A DNA stretch of 9,035 nucleotides, taken from contig CALFYL010000065.1 in the NCBI GenBank assembly GCA_937952135.1, positions 1 to 9,035 on the forward strand, written 5' to 3'. Below, in pieces: positions 1 to 6,373 of this stretch. The stretch's first letter is position 1, and each line of letters opens with the position of its first letter. The position numbers were made by a program, and so were the translations under genes. This stretch comes from an uncultured Planctomycetia bacterium. GTDB lineage: Bacteria > Planctomycetota > UBA1135 > GCA-002686595. Below the pieces are notes generated by a model that made no database searches, was not told the DNA's origin, and worked only from the letters and a program-made list of their open reading frames with translations.

Positions 1-20
1 AGGGTTCGAATCCTTCCGCC
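1..20 (+). repeat. attL core direct repeat
   Basis: Twenty bases (agggttcgaatccttccgcc) identical to 9016-9035. They correspond to tRNA T-arm sequence, so this is the visible part of the attachment core at the integrase-proximal end. The true identity block may extend further left into the anticodon arm, since the right copy keeps tRNA-like sequence back to about 8972. The recombination point inside the block cannot be fixed from this window. Confidence 0.85.
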
Positions 21-27
21 TCCGCCA
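1..27 (+). tRNA. 3' end of tRNA-Ser (rest lies left of the window)
   Basis: Positions 1-16 give the T loop (TTCGAAT) and the 3' T stem (CCTTC). Positions 17-23 (CGCCTCC) are the acceptor 3' strand, 24 is the discriminator G and 25-27 an encoded CCA. The 5' half, expected to start GGAGGCG to pair with the acceptor, is outside the window. The identity as serine, anticodon UGA, comes from the tRNA-like copy at the right end. This is the side on which the functional tRNA is rebuilt after integration. Confidence 0.8.
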
Positions 28-1453
28 CAAGAGGCTGAGAAGCGGCCTCACGCGGCCCAACGAGGCTCAGCGCGGACGGCGAATCCGCCGAGCAGGACGC
101 CGAGCAGTCGGTACCTGTCATGCGAAGCGATTCCCCCGCCGGCAGTGACGGCTCAGGCTCTGGAGTGGCGAAGCTCGGCAGCAGCTCGAGCGCGCGGCGC
201 TCGTCGTTCGCCCCCAGGTGCGCGTAGGTCCCGAACGTGAGCAGCGGCGTCGAGTGACGAGCGAGTGACTGCGCGACGCGCGGTCCGACGCCAGCGCGCG
301 CGAGCAACGAGACGAACGTGTGCCGCAGCGAGTGGAAGTCGACCACGCGACCATCGTCGTCGTTCGGTCGCGCCTCCTCGGGTTCCTCGCCCCGCGCGGC
401 CCGTGCCTTCGCTCGCTCCTCCGCCTCCGCCGCAAGCGCCGCCTCGAGGTCCGCCGCGACCATCTCCGCCGGGCGCCACGACTTGCCGAAGCCAAAGGCG
501 AGCGCCGACGGCATCCGGCCGCGCAGGAGCTCGCGCAGCGCGCGCGCGGTGTCGAGCTTGAGCGGAAGCACGTCCTCGCGCCGGCGCTTGCTGGAGCGCG
601 CGTGGACGGTCACGGTCGGGGTGTCGCCATCGAGAGCGAAGCTGCGCACGGTCAGGCTCGCGAGTTCCCCGGCACGCAGGCCGGTCTCGATCGCAAGCCG
701 GTACACCAACGCGCGCTCGAAGCCGGAGAGCCCCTGCCGCTCCGGCCCCGTCGCCGTCCGCGCGAGCAGCACTCGAACCTCGTCCTCGTCGAGCGCGCGG
801 CGCACGCGGCGTCGGTCGAGCGCCACGTTGAGCTTGCCCACGAGTCGACTCGGATCCTCGGTGGCCCACGCGTGCGCAACGACGAAGCGGCAGAACTGGC
901 GAAGCGCCGCGACGTAGTGGTTCACCGTCTGCGCGCTCGCGCCGGCCTCGCGCTCGCGAGCCAGGAAGGCGTCGATGCTCGTCGGGCTCAGATCGCTCCA
1001 CGCTCTCGCGCCCGTGCCATCGAACGTCCGGCGCAACCGCGCGACGAGGAGCCCGACGTGCTTCTCGCTGCGCTCGCGCGTTCGCAGGCCCGTCTCGAAG
1101 TCGTCGAGCAGCGTCCCCGATTCCCCGCGAGGCGCGTTCGCGTCCGGGCGGTACAGCGCGCGAGCGCCGGCCATCCGCCGCTGATCCAGGAGCCCGAGCG
1201 CTTGCAGATGCTCGCTGAGCTTCGACCCCAGGCCCTCGATCCACTTCGAGAGGGCCACGTCGGGCGCGTCGCCCGCTTCGCGCAGCGCCGCCAGCCGCTC
1301 GAGCCTGCGCCCCAACTGCTCGCTCGCCACCCGATCGGTGAACCCGACCACGCGCCGCACTTCGCCGCGGAACGTGAACTCGACCGTCCACTTGCGAGCC
1401 TTGCGGCGCGCGCCCGTCTCGCGGTCCTTGTAGCTGTCCCGGTAGAGCCTCAT
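1..1453 (-). CDS. int: Tyrosine recombinase (integrase), frame open at left edge
   Basis: Site-specific recombinase that would integrate and excise the element at tRNA-Ser. ATG at 1453 has GGGAGG (1462-1467) 8 nt upstream and overlaps the XRE stop as ATGA. 484 codons fit in the window with no stop. A core-binding-type N-terminal domain lies around residues 112-200. The catalytic set is complete: R260 (ETGLRAGEL), K289 (SSKRRRE), H374 and R377 (HSLRHTF), H400 (LARHST), Y410 (FGTYAHL). A charged insertion (about 337-367) precedes box II. After residue 425 the chain becomes a low-complexity Ser/Ala/Pro tail and then reads antisense through the tRNA end (EAEGFEP) and out of the window. In a circle the frame continues to the stop at 8768, giving about 566 residues. 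Family identity is certain; the true C-terminus in the integrated state is unknown. Confidence 0.95.
   Translation of the reverse strand, partial: MRLYRDSYKDRETGARRKARKWTVEFTFRGEVRRVVGFTDRVASEQLGRRLERLAALREAGDAPDVALSKWIEGLGSKLSEHLQALGLLDQRRMAGARALYRPDANAPRGESGTLLDDFETGLRTRERSEKHVGLLVARLRRTFDGTGARAWSDLSPTSIDAFLAREREAGASAQTVNHYVAALRQFCRFVVAHAWATEDPSRLVGKLNVALDRRRVRRALDEDEVRVLLARTATGPERQGLSGFERALVYRLAIETGLRAGELASLTVRSFALDGDTPTVTVHARSSKRRREDVLPLKLDTARALRELLRGRMPSALAFGFGKSWRPAEMVAADLEAALAAEAEERAKARAARGEEPEEARPNDDDGRVVDFHSLRHTFVSLLARAGVGPRVAQSLARHSTPLLTFGTYAHLGANDERRALELLPSFATPEPEPSLPAGESLRMTGTDCSASCSADSPSALSLVGPREAASQPLVAEAEGFEP
31..70 (+). repeat. Near-repeats next to the attL end
   Basis: GAGGCTGAG (31-39) and GAGGCTCAG (62-70) match at 8 of 9 bases as direct repeats. 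GCTGAG (34-39) is also the inverted complement of CTCAGC (66-71). They lie just inside the tRNA end, within the last codons of the integrase frame. They could be recombinase or excisionase arm sites, but short GC-rich repeats also arise by chance. Confidence 0.35.
87..107 (+). repeat. Left-arm tandem 9-mer (putative arm-type site)
   Basis: GCCGAGCAG occurs at 87-95 and again at 99-107, a 12-base period with spacer GAC. The same arrangement with spacer CAC occurs near the other end at 8885-8905 in the same orientation, matching at 20 of 21 bases. Here the minus-strand reading is Cys-Ser-Ala-Ser-Cys-Ser-Ala; at the right end it is Leu-Leu-Gly-Val-Leu-Leu-Gly-Val. Conservation is therefore at DNA level, as expected of arm-type binding sites of a tyrosine recombinase or of Xis. 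Confidence 0.5.
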
Positions 1454-1698
1454 CGCTTCGACCTCCCACCCTTGCGCGCCTTCGTCAGCTTCAACCCCAG
1501 CAGCGCGCACAGCCGGTCGACGTTCGCCAACGCCAGCCCGCTGCGCCCCGCCATGAAGCGCGACATCACCGACTCGTCGAGCCCGATGCGGGCGCACACT
1601 TCGCGCCGCGACATGCCGCTCTCGTCGATCGCTCGTCGGAGCTGCTCGGTGAACGCCGGCTCGGTCGCCACGCTCCCTATCATCGTGTCTGCTTGCAT
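1450..1698 (-). CDS. XRE-family HTH regulator
   Basis: 82-residue DNA-binding protein built almost entirely of one lambda-repressor-like helix-turn-helix (residues about 16-72: EQLRRAIDESGMSRREVCARI then DESVMSRFMAGRSGL). No dimerisation or cleavage domain follows; the tail is a short basic KARKGGRSKR. I chose ATG 1698 because GAGG lies 9 nt upstream; a TTG at 1707 and an ATG at 1683 are alternatives. Its TGA overlaps the integrase ATG (ATGA), so the two are translationally coupled. The likely role is to control integrase and replication-operon expression, possibly through the palindrome at 1723-1732. The target genes are inferred. Confidence 0.88.
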   Translation of the reverse strand: MQADTMIGSVATEPAFTEQLRRAIDESGMSRREVCARIGLDESVMSRFMAGRSGLALANVDRLCALLGLKLTKARKGGRSKR

Positions 1699-1722
1699 AT
1701 TGGTCAACCTCAGTTCCCCGTT

Positions 1723-1732
1723 CCACTAGTGG
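1723..1732. promoter_or_regulatory. Perfect 10-bp palindrome, putative operator
   Basis: CCACTAGTGG spans the stop codon of the DUF3987 gene and lies 25 bp upstream of the XRE start. ACTAGT is uncommon in DNA this GC-rich. Its 8-base half ACTAGTGG recurs at 5857-5864, in the gap upstream of the 389-residue gene. An autoregulatory operator for the XRE protein is plausible but unproven. Confidence 0.35.
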
Positions 1733-3819
1733 CCGTCGCAGTCGCGCGCGTCCTCGTGGTCGAACAGCTCGGCCGGCGGGACATCCAGCTCGAGTGGCTG
1801 CGCCCGTTCGCCGTGCTCGGACGCCGCGCGGTCCTCCAAGTCGCGTGGCAGCTCGGGCGCGTCCGCGATGTCGGCGAGCGGCGCTGCGGCATCCGCCGAC
1901 GCGGGCGGCTCCACGTCCCCGTGTCTCTCCGAACCCGACTCCGCATCCGACTGTCTCCTGTCTCCGCAACCCCTGCTAGCGGGGCCGCCAGCAGACGTTT
2001 CGGAGACACCGACGCTCGGTCGGTCGGCTTCCGCGACTTCGAAGCGCTCGAACGGTCTCCCGCCAGACTCCCCAGGCCGAGCCCACGTCAACTTGCCGAG
2101 GCCCATTCGGTGCAGTCGGGCGAGCGCATCGCGCGCCTCGGCGGAGGAGTTGAAGCGCCGTGATGCCCGCGCCAACTCCGCCGGCGTGATGACCCCGCCG
2201 CGCCGACGAATCAGGTCGACGAGATCGCACGCCGCGGCATCCTCGCGCGACGCGACGAGCAACATCGTGTAGATGCGCTCGGCCTCGTCGGCGAACCACG
2301 TCGCGAGCATCACGCCAGCGCGCATCGAAGCAGCATCGACGGCGCACGCCTCGGGGTCGACCGCGAGCGCGTGAACGAGGGCGAGGCGAGCGGCCGAGCC
2401 TTCCAGCTTGGAGAAGGCGGCGGCCACGTGCGCGCTCGCCGACGCCGTGCGCTTCGCGTGCGCCTCGAAGAACTCCACCCAGACCTCCCGAGCTCCGGGC
2501 GTCAGCGGAAGGTCGATCGGCTCCCCGTCGGGCGTGTCCAGAGCGAACAACGCATCGAACACTCGGGCGGCCGCTGCGATCGTCGCGGGCGCGACCGTCG
2601 TCTCTGTCCACAAGCGCGGGCGAGCAGGCGGCCAAGCGAGGAGGAAGCGCGCGAACAAGCCGCTGGCGAGCGCCTCTGGTGTCGCTTGTTGGCGAAGCGT
2701 CGCCGGTTGAATCGTGCCCGAGATCGAGCAGGCTGCGCGTGCGACGTAGAGCGGGCCCGCAGCTTTGCGGTCGATCGTCAACGGCCGCGCGCCGTGGAGT
2801 TCGAGCCAGCTCGAAGAGTCGGCGGTGCGCGCCCCGGTGTACCTGCCGTGCGAGCCGAACCAGCCGGACAGCTCGTCGCGCGCGAGCAGCACTCCACGCG
2901 GGTTGGACGCGAGCAGTGCGCCGACCGCTTCGACAGTCGCGTCCGATGCGAGCAGGCGGCGGGGCTTCGGCTCGACTGGCCGCTTGGGAGGAGGTCCGTC
3001 TTGCTTCGAGCGGCTCCACGCCGCCAATTCACGCTCGTAGGTCAGCATTGCGGCCTCGTGCACGAGCAACGCGTCGGCGTGCTCCGCCATCGCGTCCGCA
3101 TTGGCCGCTTGAGTGAAGCGCAGCGCAGCGTCGATCGCGGGGGACTTCGCGGAGCCCGACTCTGCAACCGCCGCGTCCCAAAGCACCGACGGCTCGCTCC
3201 ACGACGTCTTGAGTTGGACACGCCGCGCGGTCCCGATCGCAGCAGCCACAGCCGCGAGCAGCGGAAGCGCGACGAGGCTCTCGTCGCAACCGATCGCGGC
3301 CGCCGATTCGGTCGCGTAGCGCGCAAGCGCGGGCGGCAGCGCGTGCGTCGGAAACGGCCTCCAGCGGAGCGGCGGTGCAGCGCTCTCCGTCTCCGCGCCC
3401 GGCGCATCGGCGAGCAGGCGCGCGAGTTCAGCCCCGGCCTGTTCGCGTTCGGCCGCGTCTCGCGCCCTTGCCAAGCGCTCCGCAGCTGCGCTCGTTCGGC
3501 GCTCGTGCGCAGCTTTGCGCACCACGCGGACGTGAGTCGGCAGAGCGGCGGACGATGTGACGCTCTCAGCCAGCTCGGCCAGGTAGACCGCGCCCCCGGC
3601 TGCGTGGAGCAGACGCTTCGCCCTCAGGTGAGCGCCGAACGTCACGAAGTCGATGGGCACGCCACGCGCGTGCATCGCGCGCAGCTCTCGCAACAAGATC
3701 TTGTTGCGCCCGTCGACGAGGTTGTCGAGCGTGAGGTCGCTGGCCTCGGGGATGCGTTCCGGCGCGAGGAGCAACGCGCCGAGCGCCGCCCGCTCGGCAC
3801 CGAGGTTGTGCTCGCTCAT
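1726..3819 (-). CDS. DnaB-N / DUF3987 replicative helicase-primase-like protein
   Basis: 697 residues, probably the replication initiator or helicase of the element. The N-terminus (about 7-110) resembles the DnaB N-terminal domain (GAERAALGALLLAPERI, then VDFVTFGAHL-type helices). A DUF3987 ATPase-like core follows. Its P-loop region at about 219-227 reads AESGSAKSP: Lys225 is kept but the usual Gly before it is Ala. A Walker B-like segment at about 309-317 reads GVLLARDEL, with D315 and E316. ISGTIQP (365-371) fits a sensor position. A winged-helix-like segment (540-580) and a long acidic Ser/Ala/Asp-rich tail (after about 605) close the protein. ATG 3819 has GGGGAG 7 nt upstream and overlaps the previous stop (ATGA); upstream in-frame codons give Arg/Ala-rich noise. 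Fold assignment is firm; the exact enzymatic role is inferred. Confidence 0.85.
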   Translation of the reverse strand: MSEHNLGAERAALGALLLAPERIPEASDLTLDNLVDGRNKILLRELRAMHARGVPIDFVTFGAHLRAKRLLHAAGGAVYLAELAESVTSSAALPTHVRVVRKAAHERRTSAAAERLARARDAAEREQAGAELARLLADAPGAETESAAPPLRWRPFPTHALPPALARYATESAAAIGCDESLVALPLLAAVAAAIGTARRVQLKTSWSEPSVLWDAAVAESGSAKSPAIDAALRFTQAANADAMAEHADALLVHEAAMLTYERELAAWSRSKQDGPPPKRPVEPKPRRLLASDATVEAVGALLASNPRGVLLARDELSGWFGSHGRYTGARTADSSSWLELHGARPLTIDRKAAGPLYVARAACSISGTIQPATLRQQATPEALASGLFARFLLAWPPARPRLWTETTVAPATIAAAARVFDALFALDTPDGEPIDLPLTPGAREVWVEFFEAHAKRTASASAHVAAAFSKLEGSAARLALVHALAVDPEACAVDAASMRAGVMLATWFADEAERIYTMLLVASREDAAACDLVDLIRRRGGVITPAELARASRRFNSSAEARDALARLHRMGLGKLTWARPGESGGRPFERFEVAEADRPSVGVSETSAGGPASRGCGDRRQSDAESGSERHGDVEPPASADAAAPLADIADAPELPRDLEDRAASEHGERAQPLELDVPPAELFDHEDARDCDGH

Positions 3820-4133
3820 CGCCGTGCTCCCCAGGGCTCGGCGCGCCGTGATAGGTCCGCAGCCCACTGCTCGAGCTCGCGTCGCGACCACAGCGGCCGC
3901 CCGCCGTGCGACAGGATCGGCGCCGGCGCGAAACCGCGAGCGACCCAGCGCCGGAACTCGCGCGACGAGACGCCGCACAGCGCCGCGGCCGCCGGCTGAC
4001 GAAGCAGCAGCGGCTCGACGGGCTCCCGGGCCTCGACTACCCTCCGTGCGTCGCGCTCTCCAGCCGACACGACTTCGCGGGGTTCGACCGTCTCCAGCGG
4101 TCGGCCCCGCGCGCCTTTGTCAGACGGTCGCAT
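3816..4133 (-). CDS. Excisionase/AlpA-like HTH protein
   Basis: 105-residue protein with a disordered, acidic/basic N-terminus (1-40) and a MerR-superfamily style helix-turn-helix at about 42-93 (LLLRQPAAAALCGVSSREF, then the GGRPLWSRRELEQW wing and helix). This is the layout of AlpA-like regulators and excisionases, which activate or direct excision, or mark replication origins in small elements. The start at 4133 is decided by a strong GGAGG 6 nt upstream. Its stop overlaps the DUF3987 start by 4 bases and its start lies 14 bases inside the preceding HTH gene. It could serve as Xis, as operon activator or as origin-binding partner of the helicase; the sequence does not separate these. Confidence 0.8.
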   Translation of the reverse strand: MRPSDKGARGRPLETVEPREVVSAGERDARRVVEAREPVEPLLLRQPAAAALCGVSSREFRRWVARGFAPAPILSHGGRPLWSRRELEQWAADLSRRAEPWGARR

Positions 4134-4395
4134 CGTGATCCTCCCTCCCGCCTCCAGCGAGAGCGCGAAGGCGCGCGCGGTGCTTGAGGTCCTGCCCGTC
4201 GAGGAACTGCAACAGGCTCGCGCGAGACGCGTACCACGACCGGCCGATTCGACGGCCGGGAAGAGCACCGCTGCGAAACCACGCGGCGACAGTCGCAGGA
4301 CTCCGCCCCAGGTGCTGGGCGAGAGCCACTGCCGACACGACATCGGGGAGCGCTACGGACCGCAGCGCGTTAGATAGTGAGTTGGTGTGTGCCAT
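4120..4395 (-). CDS. Second small excisionase-family HTH protein
   Basis: 91 residues. The helix-turn-helix at about 19-66 has the classic excisionase/HTH_17 pattern: VALAQHLGRSPATVAAWFRS, then a wing with GRRIGRSWYASRASLLQFL. A basic tail follows. It heads the replication/mobility operon. ATG 4395 has no good ribosome site near it; GGAGAG lies 18 nt upstream and abuts a possible TTG at 4413, so the start is uncertain. Having two different small HTH proteins side by side suggests one for excision and one for operon control. Which is which cannot be read from sequence. Confidence 0.8.
   Translation of the reverse strand: MAHTNSLSNALRSVALPDVVSAVALAQHLGRSPATVAAWFRSGALPGRRIGRSWYASRASLLQFLDGQDLKHRARLRALAGGGREDHDATV
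4140..4144 (-). promoter_or_regulatory. Strong ribosome binding site fixing the start at 4133
   Basis: GGAGG on the minus strand, 6 nt before ATG 4133, in a purine-rich run inside the 3' end of the previous HTH gene. It rules out the longer in-frame extension, whose translation is Ser/Arg-rich noise. Confidence 0.75.
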
Positions 4396-4420
4396 CGAGA
4401 GGCACGCGCGCAACTCTCCG

Positions 4421-4433
4421 CGTGTTTCACACG
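4421..4433. promoter_or_regulatory. 13-bp interrupted palindrome, putative operator of the replication operon
   Basis: CGTGT-TTC-ACACG (minus strand CGTGTGAAACACG) lies 26-38 bp upstream of the first HTH start, in the 79-bp gap that separates the operon from the 389-residue gene. Position and symmetry suit an operator for one of the XRE or HTH proteins. A second inverted pair TCCGC/GCGGA with a 4-base loop lies just upstream (about 4442-4455). No convincing -35/-10 pair could be fixed. Confidence 0.4.
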
Positions 4434-4474
4434 AATCCGCTCCGCCAGCGCGGAACTCCCTGTCGATCTGAGGC

Positions 4475-5644
4475 TTACGCCAGCAACTTGCGGGCGCGGT
4501 CGCGCTGGTGTTCGACCTGGCGAGCGGTGACGCCGTAGGCCCCGGCGATCTCGTCGCGCGACCAATCGGCGCGGCGACGGTCGCCGAAGCGCTGGCCTAG
4601 TTCCCAGACGACAGCGGCCTGTAACGCTCGGTTCGAGTGCGACTGGAGCGTCCGTAGTACTGCGCGCAGTTGGTCGGCTCTGTTCAGCAGCGTCGCCCCT
4701 CTGTCGCTCAGCGCGCGAGCTAGGCGCGCCATGTGTGCGTGACCGGCTGCGTCGAACTCGTCGCGGAGTTCGCGCAACTCTCGCACCTGCTCGAGCGCGA
4801 CGATGGCGTCGTCCGGCACGGCGTGCGCTCTTCGAGCGTCGCTCATCGCTTGGTACTCCATCTCCGCGAACTGCTGCTCCGCCGTCTGTCGCTTGCGACG
4901 ACGACCGGGCGGAATCTGAGCGGACAGAGCCTTGGTGGCCGCGTCTCTTCTCAGCCTAAGCGTGCCATCGGTGTCGAACTCGTAGAGGCCGGAGAACGCC
5001 GATGCGCGTCCGATAAGTTCCAGCCAGCCGGCGCTGAGTTCGCGTTCGAGCGTCGGCTCGCGGCGACGCCGGTCGCGTCGACGAGGAGTCGACTCCCCCG
5101 AGTTGGCTTCGACAGTCCTCTCCACTGTGCTCGCGATGGAAGCGAAGTTCGGACGCATCAGTTCGTCGAACAGCCCGCTCCAAAGCTCCACGATCCTGCG
5201 TTGGCGTGGCGACGGTTCGGGCGCATGGAGCGCCGGACCGAGCGCATCTGCGAACCAAGTTCCACGCTCGCGGGAACACCAACGCGCCGCATTCGCTGCG
5301 GCCCTGGGCGACCAAGACCCGCGGGGGACAAGGGACTGCGCCACGACCCGCATGCCCAGCTGGTGCAGGATTCTCTCGAGCTCGATGAACTCCTCAGCCG
5401 TCGTCCGCGCGCGATCCACCCGAGCATGAAACTGCGCGAGCGCGACGCATTGGCCGGCCAGCACCACGACGTCACGCGGCTCGAGGGGCGGCGCGTTGTC
5501 CGCGATGAACTCGTCGAGCCAGTCGCTGACTTCGGCCCCGTACACGAACTCACGCGCGAACACCTCGAAGTCCTGCAACGGTGCACGCCCGCCCGCGCGG
5601 GTCGGCACCGACGAAGTTGAGCGTGGCTTCAACCGTCCTTGCAT
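4475..5644 (-). CDS. Unrecognised protein with C-terminal sigma-region-4-like HTH
   Basis: Up to 389 residues, mostly helical, with no signal peptide or membrane segment. The N-terminal part (about 22-180: PLQDFEVFAREFVYGAEVSDW onward) is unfamiliar. A very basic linker (about 188-198) leads to a middle region and a second basic cluster (247-252, RRRKR). The last 50 residues (NRALQAAVVWELGQ, then WSRDEIAGAYGVTARQVEHQ) look like a helix-turn-helix of the sigma-70 region 4 type. A DNA-binding role is likely; target and purpose are unknown. ATG 5644 has no ribosome site and the first 20 residues have poor codon character, so the true start may be GTG 5608, TTG 5578, or upstream in another frame (see 5550-5690). 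The TAA stop at 4475-4477 is followed by a possible operator region. Confidence 0.7.
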   Translation of the reverse strand: MQGRLKPRSTSSVPTRAGGRAPLQDFEVFAREFVYGAEVSDWLDEFIADNAPPLEPRDVVVLAGQCVALAQFHARVDRARTTAEEFIELERILHQLGMRVVAQSLVPRGSWSPRAAANAARWCSRERGTWFADALGPALHAPEPSPRQRRIVELWSGLFDELMRPNFASIASTVERTVEANSGESTPRRRDRRRREPTLERELSAGWLELIGRASAFSGLYEFDTDGTLRLRRDAATKALSAQIPPGRRRKRQTAEQQFAEMEYQAMSDARRAHAVPDDAIVALEQVRELRELRDEFDAAGHAHMARLARALSDRGATLLNRADQLRAVLRTLQSHSNRALQAAVVWELGQRFGDRRRADWSRDEIAGAYGVTARQVEHQRDRARKLLA

Positions 5645-5690
5645 TGGCGTCCGTCGGGCACGAGAACGGCAGGCGCTCCGCAAGGAGCAT
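5550..5690 (-). CDS. Possible displaced 5' part of the 389-residue gene, or tiny overlapping gene
   Basis: In the frame that ends at 5550 the stretch from about 5735 to 5590 has natural residue composition (MLLAERLPFSCPTDANART, then VEATLNFVGADPRGRA) and about 80% G/C third positions. The frame of the downstream gene over the same bases is Arg/Ser-rich noise. Coding character switches frames near 5585-5600, in a GGGCGGGCG tract. One extra base there would join this segment directly to PLQDFEVFARE of the 389-residue protein. ATG 5690 has GGAGG 17 nt upstream, too far to be decisive. Alternatives are a sequencing error, a real frameshift mutation, or an independent 46-residue ORF. Confidence 0.35.
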   Translation of the reverse strand: MLLAERLPFSCPTDANARTVEATLNFVGADPRGRACTVAGLRGVRA

Positions 5691-5929
5691 GGTGAGCGGC
5701 GTCTCGACCTCCTCGAACCGGGAATCCGCAGTACCGAACTTCGCTGCGTGCGAGGGTGGATCGCATGGGCTCGCTTCGATCGAATTCGCTGGCTGCGCAA
5801 GCCGACCTGCGGCGCGACCGGTGCGGCACCTGCTTCGCTTGGCACCGCGACACGAGACTAGTGGCGTCGCCATGCGCGACAGAATGGCGATTGAACTTGA
5901 TTGCCACAGCCCCCACGCGACGGCCCGCG
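5691..5929. other. Gap between cargo pair and HTH protein; palindromes only
   Basis: No convincing gene beyond the possible frame discussed at 5550-5690. A perfect 10-bp palindrome TTCGATCGAA (5775-5784) overlaps the 8-bp palindrome CGAATTCG (5781-5788). ACTAGTGG at 5857-5864 repeats half of the palindrome at 1723-1732. The region should contain the promoter of the 389-residue gene, but I cannot identify -35/-10 boxes with confidence. Confidence 0.4.
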
Positions 5930-6373
5930 CTAATGCGCTTGGGCTAGTTCGCTGTAGATCTGCGGCGCGAATTCAAGCGCCGCACGCACCGCATCGGCGT
6001 TGCGCAGGTCGGTCAACTGTTCGCCGTGGCGTGGACTTCGCAACGTATGTGCGACCTCGTCCTGGATCTCCTGGACCTGTAGCCCAACGGCGTCGACGGG
6101 ACGCTCGGCGAGGTTGACTCTGATTCGATGGATCCGACCGCTTCGTCGCCCGACCGAGAGCCTGAGCATGCCCTCATCGCGATCGGTCGTCGGCTCGCCC
6201 TCGGTGAGGTAGCGAAGTTCGATGGTGAATCCCGTTCGATCGGGGCTGATCCCTCCCCGCGCAGCCACCGGCATGTCGTAGGGCGAAGCGTAAAGGTTGA
6301 CCTTGAGCCCCTTCGCACCGTGCTGGGTGAACTGCGGCGGCTTGGCTTCGGTAAGTTCGATCCACTGGCCCAT
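5930..6373 (-). CDS. Small soluble partner of the GAF-like membrane protein
   Basis: 147 residues, no signal peptide or membrane segment. The first 80 residues suggest beta strands (GLKVNLYASPYDMP, FTIELRYLTEGEP, GMLRLSVGRRSGRIHRIRVN); the C-terminal third is helical. I do not recognise a named family. ATG 6373 overlaps the upstream TGA by one base (TGATG), with GGAGGG 9 nt upstream inside that gene, so the two proteins are made together, probably in a fixed ratio. Such coupling argues for a physical pair, for example sensor and regulator or effector and its control. That function is inference. Confidence 0.8.
   Translation of the reverse strand: MGQWIELTEAKPPQFTQHGAKGLKVNLYASPYDMPVAARGGISPDRTGFTIELRYLTEGEPTTDRDEGMLRLSVGRRSGRIHRIRVNLAERPVDAVGLQVQEIQDEVAHTLRSPRHGEQLTDLRNADAVRAALEFAPQIYSELAQAH

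Noticed and set aside
153..1469. Long minus-strand frame of 438 codons over the integrase region
   Set aside because: Arg/Ala/Gly-rich translation with no domain. The true integrase is in another frame, which has all catalytic residues and no stop before the window edge.
320..1729. Plus-strand frame of 469 codons antisense to the integrase
   Set aside because: Mirror of the high-GC coding strand; Arg/Leu-rich, no recognisable domain, no ribosome site.
2371..3999. Plus-strand frame of 542 codons antisense to the DUF3987 gene
   Set aside because: Arg-rich shadow of a real gene whose minus-strand frame has conserved motifs and a good start.
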